A DNA stretch of 64,000 nt from Campylobacter hyointestinalis subsp. hyointestinalis (GCF_013372145.1 NZ_CP053827.1:992001-1056000), one strand, 5' to 3'; shown: positions 27,214 through 36,637, counted from the first letter of the stretch. A program made the numbers and translations. Notes: generated by a model not told the origin, from the sequence alone.

Positions 27214-29271
27214 ATGGATAATTTATTAGATTCTTTAAATAAAGCTCAAAGAGATGCTGCTACGCATATAGATGGTGCGATGCTTATCCTTGCAGGTGCA
27301 GGGAGCGGCAAAACAAAAACAATCACTTCACGCTTAGCTTATCTCATAAGTGAAGTAGGCATAGACCCTTTAAATACTCTAACCCTTACTTTTACAAACA
27401 AAGCCGCTAGCACTATGAAAAATAGAGCTATGAATTTACTAAATACAAATTTACCATGTGCGCCCCTACTCTGTACGTTTCATAAATTTGGGCTTTTGTT
27501 TTTAAAGTTTTACATAAACGAACTAGGTAGAAAAAACAACTTTGTTATCATAGATTCTGATGATAAAAAAAAGATCATAAAAGATATAGAAACAAATATT
27601 CCAGCTTCTATTATCTCAAACGAAATTTCTAGATATAAGAACTTGCTTTTGAGCGAACAAGATATTTTAAATAGTTCAAAACTAAGCGCAGAAAATGAAT
27701 TTACAAAAGATAATTATGAAAAAATAGCAAATGCCTATAAGCTATATGAAGAGTATCTAGTATCAAATAATCTCGTCGATTTTGACGATCTTTTAGTGCT
27801 AACTTATAAAATCCTTAGTTTAAACAATGAGCTAGCAACCCAAATATCAAATAGATATCAATATATAATGGTAGATGAGTATCAAGACACAAACGATTTG
27901 CAATACAAACTCCTTAGAAAACTCTGCTTAACACACGAAAATTTAGTTGTAGTCGGAGATGATGATCAAAGCATTTATGGTTGGCGTGGCGCAAGGATAG
28001 AAAATATACTAAATTTCAAAGATCAATTTAAAGATGTCAAACTAGTAAAACTAGAAGAAAACTATCGCTCAACTCCATCTATCTTAAAAGCTGCAAATGA
28101 TCTCATAGACCACAACAGAAGTCGTTTAGGCAAAAAGCTTATAAGCACCAAAAAAGATATCAACCCTATCTTAATCATAGAAAACGCAGACGAAAATATA
28201 GAAGCCAAAGTCATATCAGAGCATATCACAAAGCTACTTTCTAGCGGAATAAAAGCTAATGAGATCGCCATACTTTATAGGGTAAATGCTCTATCTCGTA
28301 GCTTAGAAGACGGCTTAAATAAAGCCAAAATCCCATATAAAATGGTTGGCGGAGTAAAGTTTTATGAAAGAATGGAGATAAAAGATATAGTCGCGTATCT
28401 AAGACTTGTATTAAATCCAAATGATGATTTTTCACTAAATAGAGTCATAAACAGACCAAAACGCGGACTTGGAAAAGTAAGTCTTGCAAAGCTGGAAAAA
28501 TTTGCTTATGAGAACAAGACTTCTATTTACAACGCTTTATATATGATAGACGATGACGTAGTAGGCAAAAAACTACGCTTAAATTTACTAGATTTTGCAA
28601 ACTCACTAAGAGATCTAAAAGATAAAACACCTTATGATCTTTTAAGCGATCTAGATAAGAGTTTTGGTATAAAAGAATACTATAAAAATATGCCTGATGG
28701 CGTCGATAGAGTAGCAAATATAGACGAATTTTACGCACTTTTAAAAGATCAAATTCTAAACTCACCAAATTTCGAGCTAGAAGAGTTTTTAAACGAACTC
28801 TCTTTGCAAAGCGAACAAGATAGGATAAGTGATGATGCTATCTCTATAATGAGCGTTCATGCCAGCAAAGGGCTTGAGTTTGAGCATCTTTTTGTCATCG
28901 GGCTTGAAGAGGGATTTTTTCCACTTATCGGAGATGGAAGCGATATCGAAGAAGAAAGACGCCTTGCGTATGTCGCCATCACAAGAGCAAAAAGTGGGCT
29001 TAACCTATCATATTCAAACTCACGCTTTTATAAGGGACAAAGAACTAGACTTAATAAATCAAGATTCTTAAGTGAAGCTGGACTATGCGAAGGCTCACTT
29101 GTCATAGAAAGTAGCAATGAATTTAAAAAAGGTGATCTTATCAAACATAAGATTTTTGGTATAGGCAGAGTTATGGAAGTAACAAAGGTCAAATCAGAGT
29201 TTAAGCTTAGAATAAATTTTGGCGGAAACGTCAAAGATATAATGTCTAGTTTTGTGGAAAAAGTACTGTGA
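27214..29271 (+). CDS. UvrD/Rep-type ATP-dependent DNA helicase
   Basis: A 685-residue SF1A helicase moving 3' to 5' on DNA, for repair and replication restart. Visible motifs are: Walker A LAGAGSGKTKT (near residue 25), Q-motif LNKAQRDAA, motif II VDEYQDTNDLQ, motif III GDDDQSIYGWRGA, motif IV ENYRSTPSI, motif V SVHASKGLEFEHLFVIGLE, and motif VI AYVAITRAK. Length and C-terminal tail fit Rep/PcrA-like proteins. It is the first gene of the helicase-truB-csrA-ispE operon; its TGA overlaps the truB GTG start. Confidence 0.93.
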   Translation: MDNLLDSLNKAQRDAATHIDGAMLILAGAGSGKTKTITSRLAYLISEVGIDPLNTLTLTFTNKAASTMKNRAMNLLNTNLPCAPLLCTFHKFGLLFLKFYINELGRKNNFVIIDSDDKKKIIKDIETNIPASIISNEISRYKNLLLSEQDILNSSKLSAENEFTKDNYEKIANAYKLYEEYLVSNNLVDFDDLLVLTYKILSLNNELATQISNRYQYIMVDEYQDTNDLQYKLLRKLCLTHENLVVVGDDDQSIYGWRGARIENILNFKDQFKDVKLVKLEENYRSTPSILKAANDLIDHNRSRLGKKLISTKKDINPILIIENADENIEAKVISEHITKLLSSGIKANEIAILYRVNALSRSLEDGLNKAKIPYKMVGGVKFYERMEIKDIVAYLRLVLNPNDDFSLNRVINRPKRGLGKVSLAKLEKFAYENKTSIYNALYMIDDDVVGKKLRLNLLDFANSLRDLKDKTPYDLLSDLDKSFGIKEYYKNMPDGVDRVANIDEFYALLKDQILNSPNFELEEFLNELSLQSEQDRISDDAISIMSVHASKGLEFEHLFVIGLEEGFFPLIGDGSDIEEERRLAYVAITRAKSGLNLSYSNSRFYKGQRTRLNKSRFLSEAGLCEGSLVIESSNEFKKGDLIKHKIFGIGRVMEVTKVKSEFKLRINFGGNVKDIMSSFVEKVL

Positions 29272-30101
29272 TAGAGCGACTATTTGTAGCAAATAAACCG
29301 ACCGCTGTTTCTAGTAACTATTTTTTAAGCAGGTTAAAAAGAAAATACGGCGTAAAAAAAGCAGGATATTCTGGCACTTTAGATCCTTTTGCAAGTGGAG
29401 TTTTGATAGTGGCTTTTGGAAATTATACAAGGCTTTTTAACTACCTAGCAAAGTCTCCAAAAGTATATGAAACAACTATCTGGCTAGGGGCATTTTGTGA
29501 AAGTTTAGATAATGAAAACATAACAAAAGTCGATATTTTAAAACCATTTTCTATGCAGAGTTTAGAGATAGTCAGATCAGATTTACTAGGAAATATAAAG
29601 TATATCCCGCCTAAATTTAGTGCAAAAAAAATTGACGGAAAAAGGGCTTATGAACTAGCAAGAAAAGATGAGGAATTTGAGCTAAAGCCTTGCGAAATGC
29701 AGATTTTTAGCTGTGAAATTTTAAACTATTCACATCCGTTTTTAACACTTCGTCTAAGCGTTAGCGAAGGCTCTTATATAAGATCTTATGCCCAGATTTT
29801 TGCTAAAAAACTAGGCGTAAATGCAACTTTAAGTGCATTAAAAAGAGTAAGTGAGGGGAAGTTCGTCTATGAAAATGAAAAAGAGCTAGATCCTACTAAA
29901 TTTCTTAGTCTAAAAACAAACTCGTATCTTGGTGATCCAAAAAATATAAAAGATGGCAAAAAGCTAGAAGTTTTTGAATTTAGCATAAAGACAGATGGGG
30001 TTTATTTGGTTAAATTTGATGAGTTTTTTAGCATAATCGAGATAAAAAACGGCGTGATTTCATATCGTTTAAATAAGGTAAAAAATGCTGATATTAACTA
30101 G
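29268..30101 (+). CDS. truB: tRNA pseudouridine-55 synthase
   Basis: It makes pseudouridine at position 55 of tRNAs. The 277-residue protein has the family's N-terminal NKPTAVSSNYFLSRLKRKYG and the catalytic Asp in GYSGTLDPFASGVLIVAFG (near residue 41), and later SVSEGSYIRSYAQIFAKKLG. It starts with GTG overlapping the helicase stop (GTGA). The 3' end overlaps csrA by 17 bp. Confidence 0.95.
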   Translation: MIERLFVANKPTAVSSNYFLSRLKRKYGVKKAGYSGTLDPFASGVLIVAFGNYTRLFNYLAKSPKVYETTIWLGAFCESLDNENITKVDILKPFSMQSLEIVRSDLLGNIKYIPPKFSAKKIDGKRAYELARKDEEFELKPCEMQIFSCEILNYSHPFLTLRLSVSEGSYIRSYAQIFAKKLGVNATLSALKRVSEGKFVYENEKELDPTKFLSLKTNSYLGDPKNIKDGKKLEVFEFSIKTDGVYLVKFDEFFSIIEIKNGVISYRLNKVKNADIN

Positions 30102-30312
30102 AAAAAATGGTGAAGCCGTGCAAATTGGCACAGATATAGAGATCAAAATAATAGAATCTTCAAAAAATAGCGTAAAAATAGGCATAGAAGCACCTAAAAG
30201 CATTCTTATTTTAAGAAGCGAACTAGTGAGTGAAGTAGCAATCTCAAACCAAAAAGCTAGTGCAACTGGTAAAAATTCGCTTGATGAGCTAAGTAAAAAG
30301 TTTCAAAAATGA
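30085..30312 (+). CDS. csrA: Carbon storage regulator CsrA
   Basis: A 75-residue RNA-binding dimer that blocks translation at GGA motifs. In Campylobacter it mainly represses flagellin and other mRNAs and is itself held by FliW. The sequence opens with MLILTRKNGEAVQIGTDIEI and contains VKIGIEAPKSILILRSEL, with the key Arg. It is somewhat longer than the E. coli protein, as usual in this class, and lies within truB-csrA-ispE, overlapping both neighbours. Confidence 0.95.
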   Translation: MLILTRKNGEAVQIGTDIEIKIIESSKNSVKIGIEAPKSILILRSELVSEVAISNQKASATGKNSLDELSKKFQK

Positions 30313-31046
30313 GAAGTTACGCAAAGCTAAATATATTTTTAAAAATAATAGGAACTCGTGGGGATTACCATGAGATAATCTCGCGTTTCGTGCTATTTGA
30401 AGAATTATATGATGAGATAAATTTTATAAAAAAAACAACAGATGAGTTCATCAAAGATGACTACATACCAGAAAATATCATCAAAAAAGCAAGAATTTCC
30501 CTAGAAAACTTAGGCTTTAAAAACGAACTAGACGAATTTTTTACAACTCATCAAGTAAAGCTCATAAAAAAGATCCCTTGTGGTGGCGGACTTGGTGGTG
30601 GAAGCTCTAACGCAGCGGCTTTTTTAAATTTAGCAAATGAAGAGTTAAATTTAAAAATACCAAAAGAAAAGCTTATGAAAATCAGCAAAAATATAGGCGC
30701 AGACGTTGCATTTTTTGTTAGTGAGTTCAAAAGTGCAAATGTCAGCGGAATTGGTGAAATAGTAGAAAACTTCTATGATGACGTACCAAATTTAGGGATT
30801 ATAACAAGCGATATTTTCTGCTCTACTCCAAAAGTGTTTAGAGAATTTAGACAAAACTTTTGCAAATTTGATCTAAACTTAGCTAAAAATTTAGAACAAC
30901 TTAGCTCAAATGAGATTTTACATTCATATCAAAATTATGAATTAAACGACTTATTAAGACCTTGCTTGAAGCTTTATCCAAATTTAATCATTAAGCAAAA
31001 CGAGTTTTTAAGCGGAAGTGGAAGTACTAAATTTATTTTAAAATGA
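30309..31046 (+). CDS. ispE: 4-diphosphocytidyl-2-C-methylerythritol kinase
   Basis: A GHMP-family kinase of the non-mevalonate isoprenoid pathway. The ATP-binding motif is PCGGGLGGGSSNAAAF (near residues 91-106). The N-terminal SYAKLNIFLKIIGTRGDYHEI carries the active-site Lys and the substrate-binding motif, and the GSGSTKF segment lies at the C-terminus. At 245 residues it is of usual Campylobacter length. Its ATG overlaps the csrA stop (ATGA). Confidence 0.92.
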   Translation: MRSYAKLNIFLKIIGTRGDYHEIISRFVLFEELYDEINFIKKTTDEFIKDDYIPENIIKKARISLENLGFKNELDEFFTTHQVKLIKKIPCGGGLGGGSSNAAAFLNLANEELNLKIPKEKLMKISKNIGADVAFFVSEFKSANVSGIGEIVENFYDDVPNLGIITSDIFCSTPKVFREFRQNFCKFDLNLAKNLEQLSSNEILHSYQNYELNDLLRPCLKLYPNLIIKQNEFLSGSGSTKFILK

Positions 31047-31187
31047 ATTTAGCGCTAGATATTTGAGTGATTATTATAAGCTTTAGCGTTTGATTTTAAT
31101 CGCTACTTTAAGCCTTTAAACTTCTAATTTTAGTGTAACATTAAAAGAACAAAAGTAGTAAATTTATAAAATATTTTATCATTTTTT

Positions 31188-31195
31188 GATATAAT
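31188..31195 (+). promoter_or_regulatory. Extended -10 promoter of smpB
   Basis: TGATATAAT about 25 bases before smpB, preceded by a T-run, in the 174-bp gap after ispE. The gap also contains a loose TAGCG/CGCTA inverted repeat that may end the ispE transcript. Confidence 0.55.
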
Positions 31196-31220
31196 CATCA
31201 ACCTTATAGAAAGAGAGTTT

Positions 31221-31676
31221 ATGGCAAAAGATTTAGCAAGAAATAAAAAAGCATTTCACGACTACACCATACTTGAAACTTTTGAAGCTGGAATTGTGCT
31301 AAAAGGTAGCGAAGTCAAAGCCTTAAGAGCCGGTAGAGCAAATTTAAAAGATAGTTTCGTGCGTATAATTCGCGGTGAGATATTTTTGCTAAATGCTCAC
31401 ATAAGCCATCTTAATACCACAAATATGCACTTTAAACCTGACGAAAGAGCTCCTAGAAAACTTCTTATGCATAAAAGGCAGATAGATAAACTATTTGGTC
31501 AAGTAAGCACAGAAGGACTTACTATAGTCGCTCTGTCGCTGTATCTTAGCAGTAAAAATATAGTAAAAGTTACCATCGCTCTTGCAAAAGGTAAAAATTT
31601 ACATGACAAAAGAGAGGCGATAAAGAAAAAAGAAGCAGATTTAGAAGCTCGCGCCGCCATAAAAAGATATTTATAA
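31221..31676 (+). CDS. smpB: SsrA-binding protein SmpB
   Basis: It binds tmRNA and brings it to stalled ribosomes for trans-translation. The 151-residue protein has the family's [41 protein letters not shown], and the basic C-terminal tail. The tmRNA gene is not in this window. ATG 31221 has AGAGAG upstream. It is followed after 13 bp by the TlpA-like lipoprotein. Confidence 0.96.
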   Translation: MAKDLARNKKAFHDYTILETFEAGIVLKGSEVKALRAGRANLKDSFVRIIRGEIFLLNAHISHLNTTNMHFKPDERAPRKLLMHKRQIDKLFGQVSTEGLTIVALSLYLSSKNIVKVTIALAKGKNLHDKREAIKKKEADLEARAAIKRYL

Positions 31677-31689
31677 AAAAGGAAGAAAT

Positions 31690-32286
31690 ATGAAAAAAAT
31701 AGTGTTTATGCTTAGTTTTTGCGTTATGCTCCTAACAGGTTGTAGCCAAAGTGATGTTTCAAGCGAACCTAGTTTCAAACCATATAAAGTAGGCGATGAG
31801 ATAGAGCTTACTAGCGTAGTCGGTGCTAAAGCTACCTTAGTTAGAAGTGAGCACGGATTTAAACTAAAAGGAAGCGATAAAATAGTTATGATAGATATAT
31901 TTGGAACCTACTGCGTTCCATGCCAAAAAGAAGCGCCTCATCTTATGGATTATCAGCTTAAAAATAGTGAGAATTTTATGCTTATAGGACTTATACACTT
32001 TGAAAAAATAAGCGACAAAGACGTCGTAGAGAACTTTTCAAAAAAATATAATGCATATTATTTTATAGCAAACAGCGATGAAAACGCGCGTATAGTTGAT
32101 CAAATTTTAAAAGATATAGACTATAAACACGCTTTGCAAATTCCATTTAAAGTCGTATTTAAAAATGGAGTTTATCAAATACTCACAGATACGCTAGAAG
32201 GCAAACAAGGAAATAAATTTTACCTAGGAAGCATAAGCACAGATGTGATAAGCAAAGATATAAGTAGGATTAAAAGTGCAAACTAA
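31690..32286 (+). CDS. TlpA-like thioredoxin-fold lipoprotein
   Basis: A 198-residue lipoprotein: signal with lipobox LLTGC (Cys18), then a thioredoxin-like domain with the redox motif GTYCVPCQKEAP (near residue 75). It probably keeps periplasmic or membrane-facing thiols reduced; the partner is unknown. It sits between smpB and clpS, and its last codons overlap the GTG start of clpS by 11 bp. As I recall, C. jejuni has a similar gene in the same place. Confidence 0.85.
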   Translation: MKKIVFMLSFCVMLLTGCSQSDVSSEPSFKPYKVGDEIELTSVVGAKATLVRSEHGFKLKGSDKIVMIDIFGTYCVPCQKEAPHLMDYQLKNSENFMLIGLIHFEKISDKDVVENFSKKYNAYYFIANSDENARIVDQILKDIDYKHALQIPFKVVFKNGVYQILTDTLEGKQGNKFYLGSISTDVISKDISRIKSAN

Positions 32287-32575
32287 AAAAGCATCTTTAC
32301 TAAAACTAAAAACAAAAGATTTTAAACCAAATTTATATAAAGTGATACTGCTAAATGACAATGTCACGACTATGGATTTTGTGGTATTTATCTTAGTAGA
32401 GATATTTTCTAAAAGCAGTAATGAGGCTATAAATTTAATGCTAAAGATCCACGAGATAGGAAGTGCGGTTTGTGGCGTATATACAAAAGAAATTGCTAAA
32501 ACAAAACAACTACAGGTTTTAAATTTAGCCAAAACAAACGGTTTTCCGTTAAAATGTATTTTAAAAGAAGAGTAA
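32276..32575 (+). CDS. clpS: ClpS adaptor protein
   Basis: ClpS carries substrates with destabilising N-terminal residues to ClpA for degradation by ClpAP. The 99-residue protein has the substrate pocket region YKVILLNDNVTTMDFVVFIL (near residue 21), then LMLKIHEIGSAVCGVY and a C-terminal FPLKCILKEE. It starts at GTG 32276, inside the previous gene. The stop shares a base with the clpA ATG (TAATG), a typical coupled arrangement. Confidence 0.93.
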   Translation: MQTKKASLLKLKTKDFKPNLYKVILLNDNVTTMDFVVFILVEIFSKSSNEAINLMLKIHEIGSAVCGVYTKEIAKTKQLQVLNLAKTNGFPLKCILKEE

Positions 32576-34653
32576 TGCTAGATCCTAAATTATCAAATAT
32601 CATAAAAGTAGCAAATCAAATAGCCACGCTTAAATCACACGAATATATCAGCATAGAACATATAATCTATGTTTTGATGGATGATGAAGAGTTTTTGCAA
32701 AAACTATCAAATTTAAACATAAAAGATCATGAAGCCTTAAAAGCGGACTTAGAAAATTTACTTAGCGGATTTCCAAAAGCCCTTCCTAACAAAAACCCAA
32801 TACCTACGTACAAGCTAAATGAAATTCTCTCAAAAGCAGTAAATAAAGATAAATTTGATTTAGATGATTTTTTTGATTCTATTTTAGAAGACAAAGATTC
32901 TACGGCTTATGAGATCCTTAAATTTCATGGTTTGCAAGAAAACTTAGATGATGATATAGAGTATTTTGCTACAAATTTAAACGAGATAGCAAGTAGTTTT
33001 GATCCCATCATAGGCAGAGAAGACGAGATAAATACAGCCTTACAGACACTTTGCAGACATAAAAAAAATAATCCTATCTTTGTAGGAGAAGCCGGCGTTG
33101 GAAAAACAGCTATCGTTCAAGGAATAGTAAAAAAGATATTAAACGGCAATGTACCTGATAAGCTAAAAAATAGCGTCATATACTCGCTTGATCTTGTTTC
33201 TCTTTTAGCAGGAGCAAAATACAGGGGCGAGCTTGAAGAGAGATTAAAATTCCTTATCGATAAACTAAAATCCAACCAAAACAACATACTTTTTATCGAT
33301 GAAATCCACACAATACTAAATCAAAATGGTGGCGAAAGTGCAGTAGATATAGCAAGTGTGCTAAAACCATACCTTGCAAACGGCGCCATAAGATGCATAG
33401 GAGCGACTACATATAGCGAGTTTAGAAACTTTAACAAAGATAAAGCCCTGCTTAGAAGATTTGCAAAAATAGACGTAAGCGAACCTAGTGAAGATGAGTG
33501 TTTTTTGATACTAAAAGGACTAAAATCAACCTATGAAAAATTCCATAACGTTACTTATAACGACGAAATTTTAAAACTTAGCATCAGCCTTGCAAAAAGG
33601 TATTTGAGCGATAAATTTCTACCTGATAGCTCCATAGATATCATAGATGAAGCAGGAGCAAAAGCCTCTATAAATCACAAAAAGCAGATAAGCAAAAAGC
33701 TAATACTAGAAATAGTTTCAAAAATAGCAAATATATCAAATTTAAACAATACTGAGGATAGCACAAAATTATTAAAAAATTTAAGAAATAATCTAACTTC
33801 AAAAATTTACGGTCAAGATGAAGCCATATATTGCATAAATGACGCTCTGCTCTGCTCATACGCTGGACTAAATGAAAAAAATAGACCTATTGGAGTATTT
33901 TTATTTACCGGAAGTAGCGGCGTAGGAAAAAGTGAGCTAGCACGCGAGCTAGCAAATGCTTTAAACGTGCATTTTGAACGCTACGATATGAGCGAATATA
34001 TGGAAAAACATGCAGTGTCAAGGCTGATCGGCTCACCTCCTGGATACGTCGGATTTGAAAACGGTGGACTTTTGACAAATATGGTAAAAAAGCACCCTTA
34101 CAGCGTTATTTTATTTGATGAGATAGAAAAAGCAAACGACGAGCTTTTAAATATATTTTTACAAATTTTTGACAACGCTAGTCTAACTGACGGGGCAGGA
34201 AACAAAAGCGACTTTAAAAATACAATCATTATAATGACGTCAAATTTAGGTACAAAAGAGGCTCCTATTATGGGCTTTAAAAAAGACGAAGAGAGTAAAA
34301 CAGGACGCGCTATAAACAACTTCTTCGCATCCGAGTTTAGAAACCGTATAGACAAAATCGTATATTTTAATCCTCTAAACAAAGATGTACTTGAAAAAAT
34401 AATCACAAAAATTATTAGCGAGACCAGCGAAGAGGCAAAAATAAGCATAAAACTTAGCAGCAAAGCCGTAACAGAGCTCATAAGAATCGGCTATAACCCT
34501 GAGTTTGGCGCTAGAAATTTAAAAAGAGTTATCAAAGATAAGATAATAAATACTTTAGCAAAAGAGCTACTTTTTGGCAAGCTTAAGACTAGCAAAAAAG
34601 TCGCTATAGACTTTGATAAAGAGTTTAAATTTGATTTCAAGGACAGATCATGA
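32575..34653 (+). CDS. clpA: ATP-dependent Clp protease ATP-binding subunit ClpA
   Basis: The hexameric unfoldase that feeds ClpP (not in this window). Of 692 residues, about 1-140 form the Clp N-domain that binds ClpS. AAA domain D1 has Walker A GEAGVGKTAI near residue 171 and D2 GSSGVGKSEL near 445. A segment GTKEAPIMGFKKD corresponds in position to the ClpP-binding IGL-type loop. The ATG at 32575 (TAATG with the clpS stop, GAAGAG before it) is preferred to one 21 bases upstream. It overlaps the next gene by four bases. Confidence 0.95.
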   Translation: MLDPKLSNIIKVANQIATLKSHEYISIEHIIYVLMDDEEFLQKLSNLNIKDHEALKADLENLLSGFPKALPNKNPIPTYKLNEILSKAVNKDKFDLDDFFDSILEDKDSTAYEILKFHGLQENLDDDIEYFATNLNEIASSFDPIIGREDEINTALQTLCRHKKNNPIFVGEAGVGKTAIVQGIVKKILNGNVPDKLKNSVIYSLDLVSLLAGAKYRGELEERLKFLIDKLKSNQNNILFIDEIHTILNQNGGESAVDIASVLKPYLANGAIRCIGATTYSEFRNFNKDKALLRRFAKIDVSEPSEDECFLILKGLKSTYEKFHNVTYNDEILKLSISLAKRYLSDKFLPDSSIDIIDEAGAKASINHKKQISKKLILEIVSKIANISNLNNTEDSTKLLKNLRNNLTSKIYGQDEAIYCINDALLCSYAGLNEKNRPIGVFLFTGSSGVGKSELARELANALNVHFERYDMSEYMEKHAVSRLIGSPPGYVGFENGGLLTNMVKKHPYSVILFDEIEKANDELLNIFLQIFDNASLTDGAGNKSDFKNTIIIMTSNLGTKEAPIMGFKKDEESKTGRAINNFFASEFRNRIDKIVYFNPLNKDVLEKIITKIISETSEEAKISIKLSSKAVTELIRIGYNPEFGARNLKRVIKDKIINTLAKELLFGKLKTSKKVAIDFDKEFKFDFKDRS

Positions 34654-35492
34654 AGATCCTAGCCATACTATTTGTTTGTTTTGGTCTGATTCATGCGCAG
34701 AGCTTTAGCGGCGAGTTTATATATGCGGCAAACAAGAGCTATAAGGTTTATATCCATGATTTTAAAGATAATAATATCATAAAAAATTGCGGCGACGAAA
34801 ATAGCGATGAAACTATAGATCTAAATAGTTTCATATTTTATGTAGGAGATAAAAGATATGAGGGCAAAAAAGATGAGAGCGGAATCGTATTTTCTCCTAT
34901 AGCAAAAGTTTCGTATAATGATGAAAACGTAACGATAAAAATGCTAGTTAAAAAGATAATCCTACCAATTATCAAAAAACAAAACATCAAAGTATTGAGT
35001 TACTATGATGAAAATACATGCTTCATAAAAAGCGAATTTGATGAAAACCAAACTATGGTTTATGAGCCTTACTCAAACTATTCGTCTATAAGTTATATAA
35101 ATTATATAGACGAAAATGTGACAAACTATCAAACTTTTATATCAAATTTTAACGGAGTTCATCCTACTTTTCAGACTAAAAATAGAGTTATTTCAAACAA
35201 AGATCTGAGTGATTTTGATATAAAAAGCGTTTATGATCTAAACTCAAGCGAAGCTATAAATTTACTAAAAAGCAAAATTCTAAGCAAATTTAAAGCAGAT
35301 GCCGCAGTAAAAAACGACTCAGAAGCAAAAGATGAATTTTTTGATTTTAACAACATAACATTTAACGAAAATTTCAGTATAAGTCCGCTTGGTATAACGT
35401 TTTATTATCCAGAATGCGAACTTATGCCTTGCATAAACGGCGGTATAACAGTATTTTTTGACTTCAAAGAACTTTTTAAATTTAAAAAATGA
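34650..35492 (+). CDS. Secreted protein of unknown function, DUF3298-like C-terminus
   Basis: A 280-residue protein with a clear signal peptide (about residues 1-16, ending AQS). No catalytic motif is visible. The final 45 residues (NFSISPLGITFYYPE, then INGGITVFFDFKEL) resemble the DUF3298/RsiV-like fold, in which a beta-rich domain ends with a Pxxx-xxP-type segment; this is a weak call. Four Cys residues could form disulfides. It overlaps clpA and aat by four bases each (ATGA), so it is fully embedded in the cytoplasmic N-degron operon although its product is exported. I recall no gene here in C. jejuni. Confidence 0.7.
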   Translation: MKILAILFVCFGLIHAQSFSGEFIYAANKSYKVYIHDFKDNNIIKNCGDENSDETIDLNSFIFYVGDKRYEGKKDESGIVFSPIAKVSYNDENVTIKMLVKKIILPIIKKQNIKVLSYYDENTCFIKSEFDENQTMVYEPYSNYSSISYINYIDENVTNYQTFISNFNGVHPTFQTKNRVISNKDLSDFDIKSVYDLNSSEAINLLKSKILSKFKADAAVKNDSEAKDEFFDFNNITFNENFSISPLGITFYYPECELMPCINGGITVFFDFKELFKFKK

Positions 35493-36139
35493 TGTATAAC
35501 TTTCCAGACCCAAAAAATGCACCAAAACACTCTCCTATCGCCTATGGTGGCGATCTTAGTAGCCAAGCTCTGCTTGGGGCTTATAAAAAAGGTATTTTTC
35601 CGTGGTTTATGGAAGGCGAAGAGATACTTTGGTGGTCGCCTGATCCTAGAGCTGTTTTATACCCAAAAGAAGTGAGAGTTCAAAAAAGCATAAAACCGTT
35701 TTTAAAAAAATATAAAGTTAAATTTGACAGCGATTTTACAGGACTTATAACGCTTTGTAAAAATGCAAGAAGCGAGCCTACTTGGATAAGCGACAAAATC
35801 ATCGCTGCTTATACAAATTTACACAATTTAGGCTTTGCTCATAGTGTAGAAGTTTATGAAAATGACGAGCTTATCGGTGGGCTTTATGGCCTCATTTTAG
35901 GTAAGATCTTTTGCGGGGAAAGTATGATAAGCATAAAAACAAACGCATCAAAAGTGGCTCTGATAGCTCTTTGTAAAGCTTTGGATAAATTTAATTTTAT
36001 CATTGATGCTCAAGTTATGAATCCTCATCTTAAATTTATGGGTGCATTAAATTTAAATAGAGATGAATTTTTAAATATTTTAGATATTAAAAAAGAGGAA
36101 TTTTGCGGATTTGATAAATTTAGTGAGTTGATTTCCTAA
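35489..36139 (+). CDS. aat: Leucyl/phenylalanyl-tRNA--protein transferase
   Basis: It attaches Leu or Phe to proteins with N-terminal Arg or Lys, marking them for ClpS-ClpAP. The 216-residue protein shows FPDPKNAPKHSPIAYGGDLS, the core GIFPWFMEGEEILWWSPDPRAVLYP, and GGLYGLILGKIFCGESMIS, all diagnostic. It ends the clpS-clpA-DUF3298-aat run. A 16-bp palindrome and a sigma-54 promoter begin at its stop codon. Confidence 0.95.
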   Translation: MMYNFPDPKNAPKHSPIAYGGDLSSQALLGAYKKGIFPWFMEGEEILWWSPDPRAVLYPKEVRVQKSIKPFLKKYKVKFDSDFTGLITLCKNARSEPTWISDKIIAAYTNLHNLGFAHSVEVYENDELIGGLYGLILGKIFCGESMISIKTNASKVALIALCKALDKFNFIIDAQVMNPHLKFMGALNLNRDEFLNILDIKKEEFCGFDKFSELIS

Positions 36140-36148
36140 ATTTAGGAA
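36133..36148. repeat. Perfect 16-bp palindrome at the aat stop
   Basis: TTCCTAAATTTAGGAA, fully self-complementary. It contains the aat stop codon and its right arm provides the -24 GG of the flgB promoter. It could be a weak terminator or a protein-binding site, or chance. Confidence 0.55.
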
Positions 36149-36160
36149 CAAAATTTGCTT
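36143..36160 (+). promoter_or_regulatory. Sigma-54 promoter of flgB
   Basis: TAGGAACAAAATTTGCTT has GG (36145-36146) and GC (36157-36158) ten bases apart, the sigma-54 -24/-12 spacing, with TTGCT at -12. In Campylobacter the flgB class of rod and hook genes is transcribed by RpoN with FlgR. The ATG of flgB is 31 bases downstream, with an AAGGAG ribosome site. Confidence 0.8.
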
Positions 36161-36190
36161 ATTTTGATTATAAATTTATAAGGAGAAAAG

Positions 36191-36631
36191 ATGTTTGTAG
36201 GCTTTCAAACAAGTAAGTCAAGACCTTTAGTAGCAGCCGCTCTTGAAGGTAGAGTTTTACGTCAACAAATCATTTCAAGCAATATAGCAAATATCGATAC
36301 TCCGTACTATAAATCAAAAGACGTTGATTTTGAATCGGCTCTTATAGCCAAAAAAAATGAGATCTATGGACAAAATGGAGATTATGGCGTATTTAAGATG
36401 GCGACTACAGATCCAAAGCATTTTGGAAATATCGACTTTCCTGCTAGTAATCTACCGACTATCTATCTAAGAGATGGTCACACAGCAAGAAATGATGCAA
36501 ACACCGTAGATTTAGACGTAGAAACAACAGAGCTTAGTAAAAACGCTATAATGGTTCAAGCCATAGACTACGCCAGCAAAAAACAAGGCGAGATATTTAA
36601 AAGCGTTATAGATTCAAGTAGCAAACTTTAA
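36191..36631 (+). CDS. flgB: Flagellar basal-body rod protein FlgB
   Basis: A proximal rod protein of 146 residues. It shows the N-terminal family motif near residue 30, IISSNIANIDTPYYKSKDVDF, and a C-terminal amphipathic helix (SKNAIMVQAIDYASKKQGEI), as in other rod and hook proteins. It is exported by the flagellar type III system. First gene of flgB-flgC-fliE-pbpB, behind a sigma-54 promoter; flgC follows after six bases. Confidence 0.95.
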   Translation: MFVGFQTSKSRPLVAAALEGRVLRQQIISSNIANIDTPYYKSKDVDFESALIAKKNEIYGQNGDYGVFKMATTDPKHFGNIDFPASNLPTIYLRDGHTARNDANTVDLDVETTELSKNAIMVQAIDYASKKQGEIFKSVIDSSSKL

Positions 36632-36637
36632 GGATAA

